Source: Emticicia agri | GTDB lineage: Bacteria; Bacteroidota; Bacteroidia; Cytophagales; Spirosomataceae | Assembly (NCBI GenBank): GCA_945860265.1 | Contig: CAMAQF010000005.1 | Span: forward strand, 20,320 to 84,319 | Length of the DNA: 64,000 nt | Direction of reading: 5' to 3' | Shown: positions 34,891-43,806 of the stretch, piece by piece | Numbering within the stretch: position 1 is the stretch's first letter | Layout: each line of letters starts with the position of its first letter | Notes under the pieces: generated by a model | What the model saw: only the letters and a program-made list of their open reading frames with translations | The model's database searches: none | Told to the model about the DNA's origin: nothing | Made by a program: the position numbers and the translations under genes

Positions 34891-36420
34891 TCACTTCACA
34901 GTCAGTACCACACGTTGATAACGAGTCAGAGAAGGACTTCCGTTATCGCTTGCCTCTACAATTATGTGAAAGGTATCGCCACTTTTTAAACTATCGGTAT
35001 TTTCGATGCTGATTTCGGCATTATTCTCATTTTGTTTGATAATTAGATTTGCTTTAGCTGATCCTACTTCTTTATATTGCCAAAACTTTATGCTTACCTT
35101 ATCTTTATCAGGGTCAGAAAATTTGGGCTTCAAAGTAATTTGGTGGAATTTACTAATTGATGAACGGGACACTGTCCGTCGTTTATTACTAATTGAAACT
35201 CTCGGAGCATGATTGGCTGATTTAAAATCTTTTATACACCAATCAGCACGAGCGGCAAAATCATATTGAATGGCAGGAATCCAACGGGTTTGAGCAAAAG
35301 CATCATCTATTTTCTTTGTAAAAGGATTAAAATCGGCAGCAGCTTTGCCATCTTCCCATCGGCTTGGAGTTATAGTAGATTGTACCAAACGACCTCCCCA
35401 GCCGCCATCTTGGGGATTATCGAGATTATTCAAACCTATATCAACTAAGTGTAAGAAAGCAGGAGAATCGCCTTCTGAAATAAAATCATATTGCCCGAAA
35501 CTTCCCCATTGGTTCTTTTTGGCTTTTTCCATACTGCTGTATATATCATCAATTTCGCCCTTTGGAGGATTTCCATCGCCATAACTATAATACATTTTGA
35601 GGAGTGGCCCATGATTATTTATTATTTCCCCCATAAATTTACCTTCTAAGTATTGGTGAAATTCGGTTGGCACTGACCTTTTCCAAAAATAAGCAAAACT
35701 CCAAAACTGATTAGAATTATAATAAACCTTCATGTCTTTCCAGTTTGGCTCTATATATTTTTTGTAGGTAGCATCTTGGTCAAGTATGGCATAAATAATT
35801 GCTTTTTGACAAACTTTTTTATAAATTTTGTTCCATTGAAGAGTGTTTTTGTATTCATCTTCAATAGATTTCAATGCACGGGCAATCGTATTTGTTCCAC
35901 CCCAAACCTGTAAATAGAGTGGTGTCATATCCTCGTCAAGTAATTTGGCTTTTATAAAATCTGAGCCCTCGGTATCTTTTGTCATTTCACCTTCAAAATC
36001 TATATTTCCGATACGAATTTGATTTTTTAAATCCATCGGTTTCGGAAAATCGATTGAATGTTTAAGTAAATTCGTATAAACTTTTCCGTAGGCATCAACC
36101 AAATCGTAAATCCATTGTTCGCCCGGCCAACGCAGTTCTGTTCGTTCGCCATACATTTTTTTTGTCATCTCCATTTCAGAGGTAAACTTGGTACCTTTTC
36201 CATCACCTTTATAGTGCCACTGAGAACTACTTATGATTAAACCTTCTAACCTAAATTCATTGGAAAATAACAAAAGTCTTATGAATGAATCTACGTCATC
36301 TAATTCGCCATCGGTCGTAACGATAGTGCGAGCCTTAGCGGTTTTAGAAACTTGCCCTAAAGCAGCACAATTTATAAGACAAACAAAAAAGATATAGAAA
36401 TAAAATTTATTAAATTTCAT
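34891..36420 (-). CDS. DUF1593 (nucleoside-hydrolase-like) secreted protein
   Basis: 509 aa from the ATG at 36420, which begins the signal peptide (K-F-N-K-F-Y to A-A-L-G-Q); 29 upstream codons were excluded. The N-terminal domain has the DUF1593 pattern T-I-V-T-T-D-G-E-L-D-D-V-D-S-F, a nucleoside-hydrolase-like Asp cluster that binds calcium, plus L-Q-V-W-G-G-T-N-T-I-A-R-A-L. The C-terminal 90 residues are a separate beta-sandwich (cadherin-like): R-V-S-I-S-N-K-R-R onward to R-Y-Q-R-V-V-L-T-V. Members are linked to polysaccharide or nucleoside hydrolysis, but the exact reaction is not settled. Exported; no operon partner. Confidence 0.85.
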   Translation of the reverse strand: MKFNKFYFYIFFVCLINCAALGQVSKTAKARTIVTTDGELDDVDSFIRLLLFSNEFRLEGLIISSSQWHYKGDGKGTKFTSEMEMTKKMYGERTELRWPGEQWIYDLVDAYGKVYTNLLKHSIDFPKPMDLKNQIRIGNIDFEGEMTKDTEGSDFIKAKLLDEDMTPLYLQVWGGTNTIARALKSIEDEYKNTLQWNKIYKKVCQKAIIYAILDQDATYKKYIEPNWKDMKVYYNSNQFWSFAYFWKRSVPTEFHQYLEGKFMGEIINNHGPLLKMYYSYGDGNPPKGEIDDIYSSMEKAKKNQWGSFGQYDFISEGDSPAFLHLVDIGLNNLDNPQDGGWGGRLVQSTITPSRWEDGKAAADFNPFTKKIDDAFAQTRWIPAIQYDFAARADWCIKDFKSANHAPRVSISNKRRTVSRSSISKFHQITLKPKFSDPDKDKVSIKFWQYKEVGSAKANLIIKQNENNAEISIENTDSLKSGDTFHIIVEASDNGSPSLTRYQRVVLTVK

Positions 36421-36493
36421 GTTTTGGAATAATTGGAATAGTGTTAATAGATAAGTAAGTAATTGAGTACGCTTTTTGTATGACTCGGAGAAA

Positions 36494-36501
36494 CAAATAT
36501 A
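36494..36501 (-). promoter_or_regulatory. Candidate -7 element for the DUF1593 gene
   Basis: On the minus strand the bases read TATATTTG, an exact TAnnTTTG match, 74 nt upstream of the chosen start. No convincing -33 element was found at the expected distance. Confidence 0.32.
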
Positions 36502-36648
36502 TAGCAAATAAATATTTTAATCGATGTGCAGTGCCTTTATTGTAATTTTAATGATAAATTAAAGCGTTTGTCAAACATATTCCTTTTTTTGTTGAACGGT
36601 GGTATAATTTTAGATGTTATCATTCTAACAATTTTAAAGTTGAGTCTC

Positions 36649-37455
36649 ATGAAAAAAGAATTTTTCCAACACATCTTCGACAAACATCAACAAGCTGAGC
36701 CAGTTCCTCCAACCAAAGAGATTGCAACATGGGCTTTACGCATTATTCGATTGTTATTTCCTGAGCAAACCAAGGAATATTTTCGTTCGGAAGAAGAAAT
36801 TGAGATTCAGTTTAAAAACCTCGGATTGGATTTAAGAAACATTCTAATTTCAACTTATCAATGCAAAAATTGTAACCCCGAAAACGAAGCAAACGAATTT
36901 ATCGAACAAATACCTGAAGTTTACCGTACATTAAAGACTGATATTAAAGCGATTATTGAAGGCGACCCGGCAGCCAAAAGTGAATTTGAGGTTGTGAGAG
37001 CATATCCTGGGTTCTTTGCAATAATGTTTTACAGAATCGCTCACGAATTGCACAAATTGGATATTCCATTACTACCAAGAATATTGACGGAATATGCACA
37101 TTCGAAAACTGGAATCGATATTCATCCGGCCGCTCAAATCGATGAATATTTCTTTATTGACCACGGCACAGGAATTGTAATTGGTGAAAGTTGTATTATC
37201 GGTAAACACGTAAAACTTTATCAAGGTGTTACACTCGGTGCATTAAGTGTCGAGAAAAGTTTGGCAAATACCAAACGTCATCCAACCGTAGAAAATAACG
37301 TCGTTATATACTCAGGAGCCACTATTTTGGGAGGAAATACCGTGATTGGCGAACATTCAATCATCGGCGGAAACGTCTGGCTCACGAAATCAGTACCTTC
37401 ATACTCAACGGTTTATCACAAACCTGAAATTAAGGTTGTGGAACGTGTAATGTAA
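36649..37455 (+). CDS. epsC: Serine O-acetyltransferase (EpsC/CysE type)
   Basis: 268 aa from the ATG at 36649; the 41 upstream codons are hydrophobic but foreign to the family. N-terminal helical domain, then the left-handed beta-helix of hexapeptide repeats: D-H-G-T-G-I-V-I-G-E-S-C-I-I-G with the catalytic Asp-His pair, Y-Q-G-V-T-L-G-A, and I-Y-S-G-A-T-I-L-G-G-N-T-V-I-G. It transfers acetyl from acetyl-CoA to L-serine, the first step of cysteine synthesis. The next gene, 105 bp on, is the matching O-acetylserine sulfhydrylase, so the pair covers the pathway from serine to cysteine. Confidence 0.94.
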   Translation: MKKEFFQHIFDKHQQAEPVPPTKEIATWALRIIRLLFPEQTKEYFRSEEEIEIQFKNLGLDLRNILISTYQCKNCNPENEANEFIEQIPEVYRTLKTDIKAIIEGDPAAKSEFEVVRAYPGFFAIMFYRIAHELHKLDIPLLPRILTEYAHSKTGIDIHPAAQIDEYFFIDHGTGIVIGESCIIGKHVKLYQGVTLGALSVEKSLANTKRHPTVENNVVIYSGATILGGNTVIGEHSIIGGNVWLTKSVPSYSTVYHKPEIKVVERVM

Positions 37456-37462
37456 AAAGTTA

Positions 37463-37490
37463 ACAGTCAACAGTTTACAGTCAACAGTTT
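37463..37490. repeat. Two exact tandem copies of a 14-bp word
   Basis: ACAGTCAACAGTTT occurs twice back to back (37463-37476 and 37477-37490) between the serine acetyltransferase and cysteine synthase genes. The following 70 bp continue with loosely repeated words (TTTACATT, ATTATCAATTATTCA). Confidence 0.75.
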
Positions 37491-37560
37491 ACACCCGACA
37501 GTTCACTATTATTGAGATTTTACATTATCAATTATTCATTTTACATTCTCCATTAAAAAA

Positions 37561-38433
37561 ATGGCATCAATCATAGACCTTGTAGGAAATACTCCACTCG
37601 TTGAATTGACTAAACTCAATCCAAATCCAAACGTAAAGATTTACGGCAAACTCGAAGGCAATAATCCCGCGGGAAGTGTAAAAGACCGCCCTGCTTTGAA
37701 TATGATTAGGAGTGCAGTTGAGCGTGGCGATATTAAACCTGGCATGAAACTTATCGAAGCAACAAGCGGAAATACCGGCATTGCATTAGCGATGATTGCC
37801 CGAATATTTAATTTAGAGATTGAACTCGTGATGCCCTCAAACTCAACTCGTGAGCGAACGCTGACGATGGAAGCCTTCGGTGCAAAGGTGATTTTGCTTG
37901 AAAATATTGAAAAATGTAGAGATTATGCCGAAGAACAAGCAAAAACAGATGAGTACTTTATGCTCGACCAATTTGCGAATCCTGACAATTATTTAGCTCA
38001 TTACAAAACCACTGGCCCAGAAATATGGAGAGACACGAACCAAAAAGTAACGCATTTTGTGAGTTCGATGGGAACAACTGGTACAATCATGGGAACTTCG
38101 ATGTTTTTGAAAGAAGTGAATCCCGATATTCAGATTGTGGGCTGTCAGCCAACTGAAGGTTCGTCAATTCCGGGCATTAGACGTTGGCCTGCAGCATATT
38201 TACCCAAAATATTTGATGCAAACAGAGTAGATAGAATAATGGATATTGACCAAAATGAAGCTACCGAAATGGCTCAAAAATTGGCCAAAACCGAAGGAAT
38301 TTTTGCAGGAATGAGTTCAGGCGGAGGGGCCTCGGCAGCAATCAGATTAGCTCAAGAATTAGAATCTGGCGTAATTGTCTTCATCTGCTGCGATCGTGGC
38401 GATAGATATTTATCGAGTAATTTGTTTGGGTGA
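37561..38433 (+). CDS. cysM: Cysteine synthase B (O-acetylserine sulfhydrylase)
   Basis: 290 aa, fold-type II PLP enzyme. PLP-binding Lys41 lies in N-P-A-G-S-V-K-D-R-P; the substrate loop is T-S-G-N-T-G-I, and the phosphate cradle is S-S-M-G-T-T-G-T-I-M-G. The absence of the CysK-type C-terminal extension and the Arg-rich R-R-W-P-A-Y-L-P loop favour CysM over CysK. It makes cysteine from O-acetylserine and sulfide (CysM can also use thiosulfate). It is coupled by position to the acetyltransferase upstream. Cytoplasmic. Confidence 0.93.
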   Translation: MASIIDLVGNTPLVELTKLNPNPNVKIYGKLEGNNPAGSVKDRPALNMIRSAVERGDIKPGMKLIEATSGNTGIALAMIARIFNLEIELVMPSNSTRERTLTMEAFGAKVILLENIEKCRDYAEEQAKTDEYFMLDQFANPDNYLAHYKTTGPEIWRDTNQKVTHFVSSMGTTGTIMGTSMFLKEVNPDIQIVGCQPTEGSSIPGIRRWPAAYLPKIFDANRVDRIMDIDQNEATEMAQKLAKTEGIFAGMSSGGGASAAIRLAQELESGVIVFICCDRGDRYLSSNLFG

Positions 38434-38565
38434 TATGGAGAATAAAGATTTAATTTTCAAGACATAAGGTTCTAAATGTTTAGTAATTTTACATCATAAT
38501 TTAAGATTTTGAAGACAAAACTTATATTCTGGTGCAATTTAGAGTTAAAAAAAAAATTGATCAAA

Positions 38566-39078
38566 ATGATATTTAAAGCTACAATTCCTGACATTCCTGC
38601 ACTAAATATATTAATTAATTCTGCTTACCGAGGAGAAACTTCAAAAAAAGGTTGGACCACTGAAGAACATTTACTCGGTGGAATCCGAACTGACGAAGAA
38701 AATCTTACCGAACTTCTTTTAAAAGAAAATGTAACTATTTTAAAATACACTGAACAAAATAAAATCATTGGTTCGGTTTATCTCGAAGAACAAGATAAAA
38801 AGTTGTATCTCGGTATGCTTACTGTTTCGCCCGAACTACAAGGTAGTGGTGTTGGCAAGAAATTAATGCAAGCTGCAGATAATTTTGCCCGAAATGCTCA
38901 GCTTAAAACAATTTCAATGACAGTGATTTCGGTAAGAAAAGAATTGATAGCATTTTACGAAAGAAGAGGTTATAAAAACACAGGTGAAACAAAGCCTTTC
39001 CCGATGACAGAGCCAAAGTTTGGTTTACCCAAACAACATTTAGAATTTATTGTAATGGAGAAAGAAATATCCCAATAA
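38566..39078 (+). CDS. GNAT-family N-acetyltransferase
   Basis: 170 aa from the ATG at 38566; 19 upstream codons were left out as unlike the family. GNAT motif A is clear: L-G-M-L-T-V-S-P-E-L-Q-G-S-G-V-G-K-K-L-M, binding acetyl-CoA pyrophosphate, followed by motif B around F-Y-E-R-R-G-Y-K-N-T-G-E. The N-terminal A-Y-R-G-E-T-S-K-K-G-W-T-T-E part is shared with a subgroup of unknown substrate. Cytoplasmic. It lies 130 bp after cysM on the same strand, without evidence of joint function. Confidence 0.88.
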   Translation: MIFKATIPDIPALNILINSAYRGETSKKGWTTEEHLLGGIRTDEENLTELLLKENVTILKYTEQNKIIGSVYLEEQDKKLYLGMLTVSPELQGSGVGKKLMQAADNFARNAQLKTISMTVISVRKELIAFYERRGYKNTGETKPFPMTEPKFGLPKQHLEFIVMEKEISQ

Positions 39079-39314
39079 TTCCCCTAATTTCTATTTTAAT
39101 GAGCCAATTACGGTTTTTTGGGCTCGTTCAAACACATTATAAAATCATTTCAAATTCACCTACCTTGGAAGGAATCAATATTTTTTGTCTAAAAACTTAT
39201 GTTATTTAGCTCTTTACTATTGTTTTTCAAAGAATATTGTACAAATTGTCAGTTTTTTTCGTATATTTACATACTTTTTTGGAAGCACCTCCCACTAATC
39301 AATATATTTTAGAT

Positions 39315-40127
39315 ATGCGTAAACTTCGTATTCTGTACGTAGCAAGTGAGATAAATCCCTTCCTGCAAGTTTCAGAAGTAGCTGATTTTCTTCGTAAACT
39401 TCCGCAAGCCATGCAAGAGAAAGGCATGGAGATCAGAATTTTAGTTCCTCGTTTTGGATCAATCAATGAGCGAAAAAATCGACTTCATGAAGTTGTACGA
39501 CTATCAGGCATCAATATTACCGTTGGAGATGAGGAAAAACCTTTGATTATCAAGGTTGCTTCAATTCCTACTGCAAAATTACAGGTTTATTTTTTAGACA
39601 ACGAAGACTATTTTAACAGAAAATACGTTTTCCTAGATAAAGAAGGAAGTTTTTATGACGACAATGACGAAAGAACAATTTTCTTTTGCAAAGGAGTTCT
39701 AGAAACAGTAAAAAAATTAGGTTGGGCACCGGATATTGTACATTGCACCGATTGGATGACAGCATTGATTCCGTTGTATTTAAAAACAACTTACAAAAAC
39801 GACCCTGTTTTTAAAGATACAAAATCAGTATTCACCGTCTATAACAACACTTTTGAGCATAAATTCGATGAAAGCATCATCGAAAAAGCCAAATCAATGG
39901 ATGTTTCTGATGAAAATTTAGCCAATTTACGCTCGGCTGACTTTGAAGGATTTATTAAGATAGGTTGTCAATATGCTGATGCAATTGTTAGAGCCAACGA
40001 GGAAACGAATGAAAAATTAAGTAAACTTTTGAATGAAATTGCAGCAAACACAATCGAAGCAAGTATCGAAGATGACAACGTTACGGAAACGTATTTTAAC
40101 CTTTACACAGATCTTGTTCCTGAATAA
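39315..40127 (+). CDS. Glycogen/starch synthase N-terminal (GT5) domain protein
   Basis: 270 aa from the ATG at 39315. The sequence follows the N-terminal Rossmann domain of GlgA (L-R-I-L-Y-V-A-S-E-I-N-P-F, a variant of the K-x-G-G-L loop, and P-D-I-V-H-C-T-D-W-M-T-A-L-I-P). The GT-B C-terminal half that binds ADP-glucose is absent; full GlgA is about 480 aa. The glycine loop that contacts ADP-glucose reads Q-V-S-E-V-A-D, not K-x-G-G-L. Catalysis as a glycogen synthase is therefore doubtful. The protein is followed by DUF4270 and glmS, an order I recall as conserved in Cytophagales. Confidence 0.85.
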   Translation: MRKLRILYVASEINPFLQVSEVADFLRKLPQAMQEKGMEIRILVPRFGSINERKNRLHEVVRLSGINITVGDEEKPLIIKVASIPTAKLQVYFLDNEDYFNRKYVFLDKEGSFYDDNDERTIFFCKGVLETVKKLGWAPDIVHCTDWMTALIPLYLKTTYKNDPVFKDTKSVFTVYNNTFEHKFDESIIEKAKSMDVSDENLANLRSADFEGFIKIGCQYADAIVRANEETNEKLSKLLNEIAANTIEASIEDDNVTETYFNLYTDLVPE

Positions 40128-40164
40128 TATTTGGAAATATGTGAAGTTTTTACATCCTATATCA

Positions 40165-41499
40165 ATGCGGAATTTAGCGGTAATGCTACTTTCCGCATTA
40201 TTTTTCTCATGTCAAGACCCCATTGGTATAGTTATTGATACACCCAGCACTGGTGGACAAATTACCACTGTTTTTACGGATACTTTGAAAGTAGCTACGT
40301 CAACGATTTTGTTTGATTCTACTTTTACCTCAGGTCAAGCTGATGCAGTTGTTGGACGCTACAAAGACCCAATTTTTGGTGAAGTTTCTGCTAAAACATT
40401 TGCTCAAATTACCCTTCCATTACTCAGTTCTGATGCTTTTACAGCATTGAAATTTCCTAAGGCAGACTCTGGATTAACTGTTTATGATTCTGTTTATGTA
40501 TATATTACACATAATGGTTTTACTTATGGAGACACAACAAAAAGCTATAACTTGTCATTACACCGCCTGACTCAAGATTTTGTAAGTACTAAAAGATATA
40601 CAAAAGATGATGTTTTGGGTTATAATTCTACGACCATGGCAAGTGGATCTTTTAAGTACGCCGATATCAAACGTGCCAACTCAACAGCACAGGATAGTCT
40701 TTTGAAATTCAAATTACCTAATACAATAGGTAAAGAATTATATGATTTGGTAAATACAGATACAGGAACTACAATCGAAAAATTTACAGCTGCTGTAAAA
40801 GGACTGGCTTTCGTATCAAATTCTACTAGCGAAAATGCTTATGGATTAGCAATTTCAGGTAGCTATATTCAATTGTATTATCACACTACCAATTCTACTG
40901 ATAGAAAAAGTATTCCTTTGACTTTTTATTCTCAACGTTTTAGTCAAATTATTGGAAATAGAAATGGGACTGTTTTACAGAATTTAAAAACACTACAATC
41001 CATTTCGTCGAGTGCTACAAACAATCGTACTTACTTGCAGACAGGTATTGGCGTCTCACCAAAATTAACATTCCCTAATTTGACGTCTTTGCAGAAAAAC
41101 GGAAATATTACTATAAATAAAGCTGAATTAATTTTTGAACCAGATTTAGACCAAATTTCAGGTAATTATAGGGTACCATCACAGGTAGCCTTAGTGCAAC
41201 TCGAATCAACTAATCGTATCAAAAAAGCTAATGGCAGTTTAATTGATTTTGTTGCATTAGATGGACTTTCGGGTACACAATATGTAGCATCTTATAATTC
41301 GACATCCAATAATTATACTTTTAATTTTACCTCTTTCTTGCAGGATTTGGTTTCAAAAAAGAAGACAACTAATGGCATTGCCTTAGTCCCAAGTTTATTA
41401 AATACGACCAACGCTACCATTTCTGTTTATAACAGTAATGTAGCAAGAATGGTAATTAAGAATGTAAAACTCAATATTTATTATTCTACGAAGAAATAA
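40165..41499 (+). CDS. DUF4270 lipoprotein
   Basis: 444 aa from the ATG at 40165; the frame runs 44 codons further up, overlapping the previous gene, which is less likely. The leader ends L-F-F-S-C with the acylated Cys at residue 16. The mature region carries the DUF4270 pattern D-T-P-S-T-G-G-Q, G-R-Y-K-D-P-I-F-G, and Y-V-Y-I-T-H-N-G. It is a mainly beta-sheet surface or periplasmic lipoprotein of unknown function. The 37-bp gap from the glycogen-synthase-like gene suggests one transcript; a strong terminator then separates it from glmS. Confidence 0.88.
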   Translation: MRNLAVMLLSALFFSCQDPIGIVIDTPSTGGQITTVFTDTLKVATSTILFDSTFTSGQADAVVGRYKDPIFGEVSAKTFAQITLPLLSSDAFTALKFPKADSGLTVYDSVYVYITHNGFTYGDTTKSYNLSLHRLTQDFVSTKRYTKDDVLGYNSTTMASGSFKYADIKRANSTAQDSLLKFKLPNTIGKELYDLVNTDTGTTIEKFTAAVKGLAFVSNSTSENAYGLAISGSYIQLYYHTTNSTDRKSIPLTFYSQRFSQIIGNRNGTVLQNLKTLQSISSSATNNRTYLQTGIGVSPKLTFPNLTSLQKNGNITINKAELIFEPDLDQISGNYRVPSQVALVQLESTNRIKKANGSLIDFVALDGLSGTQYVASYNSTSNNYTFNFTSFLQDLVSKKKTTNGIALVPSLLNTTNATISVYNSNVARMVIKNVKLNIYYSTKK

Positions 41500-41514
41500 T
41501 AATCAGTATTTAAG

Positions 41515-41551
41515 AAAATCCCAGTTTGAAGTTTTCAAACGGGGATTTTTG
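41515..41551 (+). terminator. Rho-independent terminator after DUF4270
   Basis: AAAATCCCAGTTTGAA and TTCAAACGGGGATTTT pair with one mismatch around a 3-nt loop, followed by TGTTTTT; starts 16 nt after the stop codon. Confidence 0.88.
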
Positions 41552-41888
41552 TTTTTCTGTAACAATAAACGACCATTTAATTTTTAATTAAAAACAGGTC
41601 AATTCTTTATGCTTATTCTATGTTTTATAAAAAAATAAATTTTCATTGCTGAGTGTTTTTTAAATATTTATAAAATATATACAGCTTCTTTGAATTATTT
41701 TTTAAAGCCTTGTTTAAATAAAATATTGTCGATATGAACTTCTTTTTATGCTATATTTTTTATCTACATTTTAATTAGTATCTCACAAATAGCACTTTAT
41801 GTTATTTTTCTTAGATATAGTATTACTTTTTCTTTAAATATTGCAATTATAATTTTTTAATTAAAAACAATCAATAATCAAACTAGAT
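41552..41888. other. Intergenic region upstream of glmS
   Basis: About 340 bp, extremely A/T-rich, so glmS has its own promoter here. No exact TAnnTTTG box was found, and no structure resembling the glmS ribozyme of Gram-positives was seen. Confidence 0.4.
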
Positions 41889-43727
41889 ATGTGTGGAATT
41901 GTAGCTTATGTGGGCAGTCGTGAAGCAGCCCCACTTATTATTAAAGGACTAAAAAGATTAGAATATCGTGGGTATGACAGTGCTGGCATTGCTCTTTTGA
42001 ATGGTGATGGACTAAAAATTTATAAAAAGAAAGGTAAGGTTTCGGAACTCGAAAATGAGATAAAAGATAAAACATTACTCGCCACAATAGGAATCGGCCA
42101 TACTCGTTGGGCTACTCATGGCGAACCTAATGATGTAAATGCTCATCCGCATTATTCAAATAGTGGGCGTTTTGCTATTATTCATAATGGTATCATCGAA
42201 AACTATGGTTCTATCAAGCAAAGTTTGATAAATAAAGGATACACTTTTCAGAGCCAAACTGACACTGAAGTTTTGGTAAACTTTGTGGAAGATATTCAGA
42301 AAAACAAAAATTGTTCGCTCGAAGAAGCGGTAAGAATTGCCCTTCATGAAGTAGTTGGTGCGTATGCCATCGTGATTATGGATGCCGAAAATCCCACGCA
42401 ACTAATTGCTGCACGAAAAGGCAGTCCGTTGGTAATTGGTGTGGGCGAAGATGAATATTTCTTTGCATCTGATGCTACTCCGATTATCGAATATACAAAA
42501 GAAGTAATTTATCTGGATGATTACGAAATTGGAATCGTGAAAGATAATGAATTGACTGTCAAGAACTTATCGAACGAAGAAATCGACCCGTATATTCAGA
42601 CTGTTGAGTTAGAACTCGAAGCGATTGAAAAAGGTGGCTATGAGCATTTTATGCTAAAAGAGATTTTTGAACAACCTCGTTCGATTGCCGATTCAATGCG
42701 TGGACGTATCAATCCAGAAGATGCAACTTTACTTTTGGGTGGATTGGGCAGCTATCTAGATAAAATCGCTAAAACTAAACGTATTGTAATTGTGGCTTGT
42801 GGAACTTCGTGGCACGCTGGTTTAGTGGGGGAATATTTATTAGAAGAATTGGCACGAATCAATGTAGAAGTTGAATATGCTTCTGAATTTAGATATAGAA
42901 ACCCAATTATCAAAGAGGGTGACATCGTGATTGCGATTTCACAATCGGGTGAAACTGCCGATACAATGGCGGCTTTAGAACTGGCAAAATCGAAAGGTGC
43001 GATTATTTTAGGGGTTTGCAATGTGGTTGGTTCGTCAATTGCACGTATCACTCATGCGGGAGTTTACACGCACGCTGGCCCAGAAATTGGTGTGGCAAGC
43101 ACAAAGGCTTTTACGGCACAAGTAACGGTTTTGAGTTTGATTGCAATTGCAGTTGCTCAGAAAAAAGGCATCATCAGCAATGAACTTTACCGTGAATTAA
43201 TCTTTGGTTTAGATGCGATTCCTGCGAAAGTTGAGAAGATTTTGAAAAGTGCCGATAAAATAAAAGATATTGCCAAACTCTTTACATTTGCCTCAAACTT
43301 TATATTTTTAGGCCGTGGTTTAAACTTTCCTGTTGCCTTGGAAGGTGCTTTGAAACTAAAAGAAATTTCGTACATCCATGCCGAAGGCTACCCAGCGGCA
43401 GAAATGAAACACGGCCCAATTGCCTTGATTGACGAAGATATGCCTGTTGTATTTATTGCCATCAAAGATAGTTCTTATGAAAAAATTGTATCGAATATTC
43501 AAGAAGTGAAGGCTCGTAAAGGTCGAGTGATTGCGATTGTAACGGAAGGAGATACGCAAATTCCGAGCATGGTTGATTTTACGATGGAGGTTCCTAAAAC
43601 CAACGAGTTATTTTCTCCGCTATTGACTTCAATTCCTTTACAATTGATTTCATATTATATTGCCGTAATGCGTGGTAGAAACGTTGATCAACCTCGCAAT
43701 TTGGCAAAATCAGTTACCGTGGAATAA
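41889..43727 (+). CDS. glmS: Glutamine–fructose-6-phosphate aminotransferase (isomerizing)
   Basis: 612 aa, full length. N-terminal Ntn-type glutaminase domain: Cys2 nucleophile (M-C-G-I-V), L-E-Y-R-G-Y-D-S-A-G-I-A, T-R-W-A-T-H-G-E-P and the H-N-G-I-I-E-N-Y loop. The C-terminal half holds two SIS domains (A-C-G-T-S-W-H-A-G, I-S-Q-S-G-E-T-A-D, G-R-G-L-N-F-P-V-A-L-E-G-A-L-K-L-K-E-I) and the conserved tail N-L-A-K-S-V-T-V-E. It makes glucosamine-6-phosphate, the entry point to UDP-GlcNAc for peptidoglycan and LPS. Cytoplasmic. Follows DUF4270 with a terminator between. Confidence 0.98.
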   Translation: MCGIVAYVGSREAAPLIIKGLKRLEYRGYDSAGIALLNGDGLKIYKKKGKVSELENEIKDKTLLATIGIGHTRWATHGEPNDVNAHPHYSNSGRFAIIHNGIIENYGSIKQSLINKGYTFQSQTDTEVLVNFVEDIQKNKNCSLEEAVRIALHEVVGAYAIVIMDAENPTQLIAARKGSPLVIGVGEDEYFFASDATPIIEYTKEVIYLDDYEIGIVKDNELTVKNLSNEEIDPYIQTVELELEAIEKGGYEHFMLKEIFEQPRSIADSMRGRINPEDATLLLGGLGSYLDKIAKTKRIVIVACGTSWHAGLVGEYLLEELARINVEVEYASEFRYRNPIIKEGDIVIAISQSGETADTMAALELAKSKGAIILGVCNVVGSSIARITHAGVYTHAGPEIGVASTKAFTAQVTVLSLIAIAVAQKKGIISNELYRELIFGLDAIPAKVEKILKSADKIKDIAKLFTFASNFIFLGRGLNFPVALEGALKLKEISYIHAEGYPAAEMKHGPIALIDEDMPVVFIAIKDSSYEKIVSNIQEVKARKGRVIAIVTEGDTQIPSMVDFTMEVPKTNELFSPLLTSIPLQLISYYIAVMRGRNVDQPRNLAKSVTVE

Positions 43728-43735
43728 AATATATG

Positions 43736-43800
43736 AACGCAGATATTTATGATTTTTATGATGAAAGTATGATTCATATTTTACCAAAAATATCTGCGTT
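43736..43800. terminator. Bidirectional hairpin between glmS and the YdeP-type gene
   Basis: Perfect 13-bp arms AACGCAGATATTT and AAATATCTGCGTT separated by 39 nt of A/T-rich sequence, filling the 79-bp gap between convergent genes. Confidence 0.6.
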
Positions 43801-43806
43801 TCTCTA

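Noticed and set aside
41552-41888. glmS ribozyme or riboswitch upstream of glmS
   Set aside because: The region is nearly all A/T, with no conserved core that I can see; such ribozymes are known mainly from Gram-positives.
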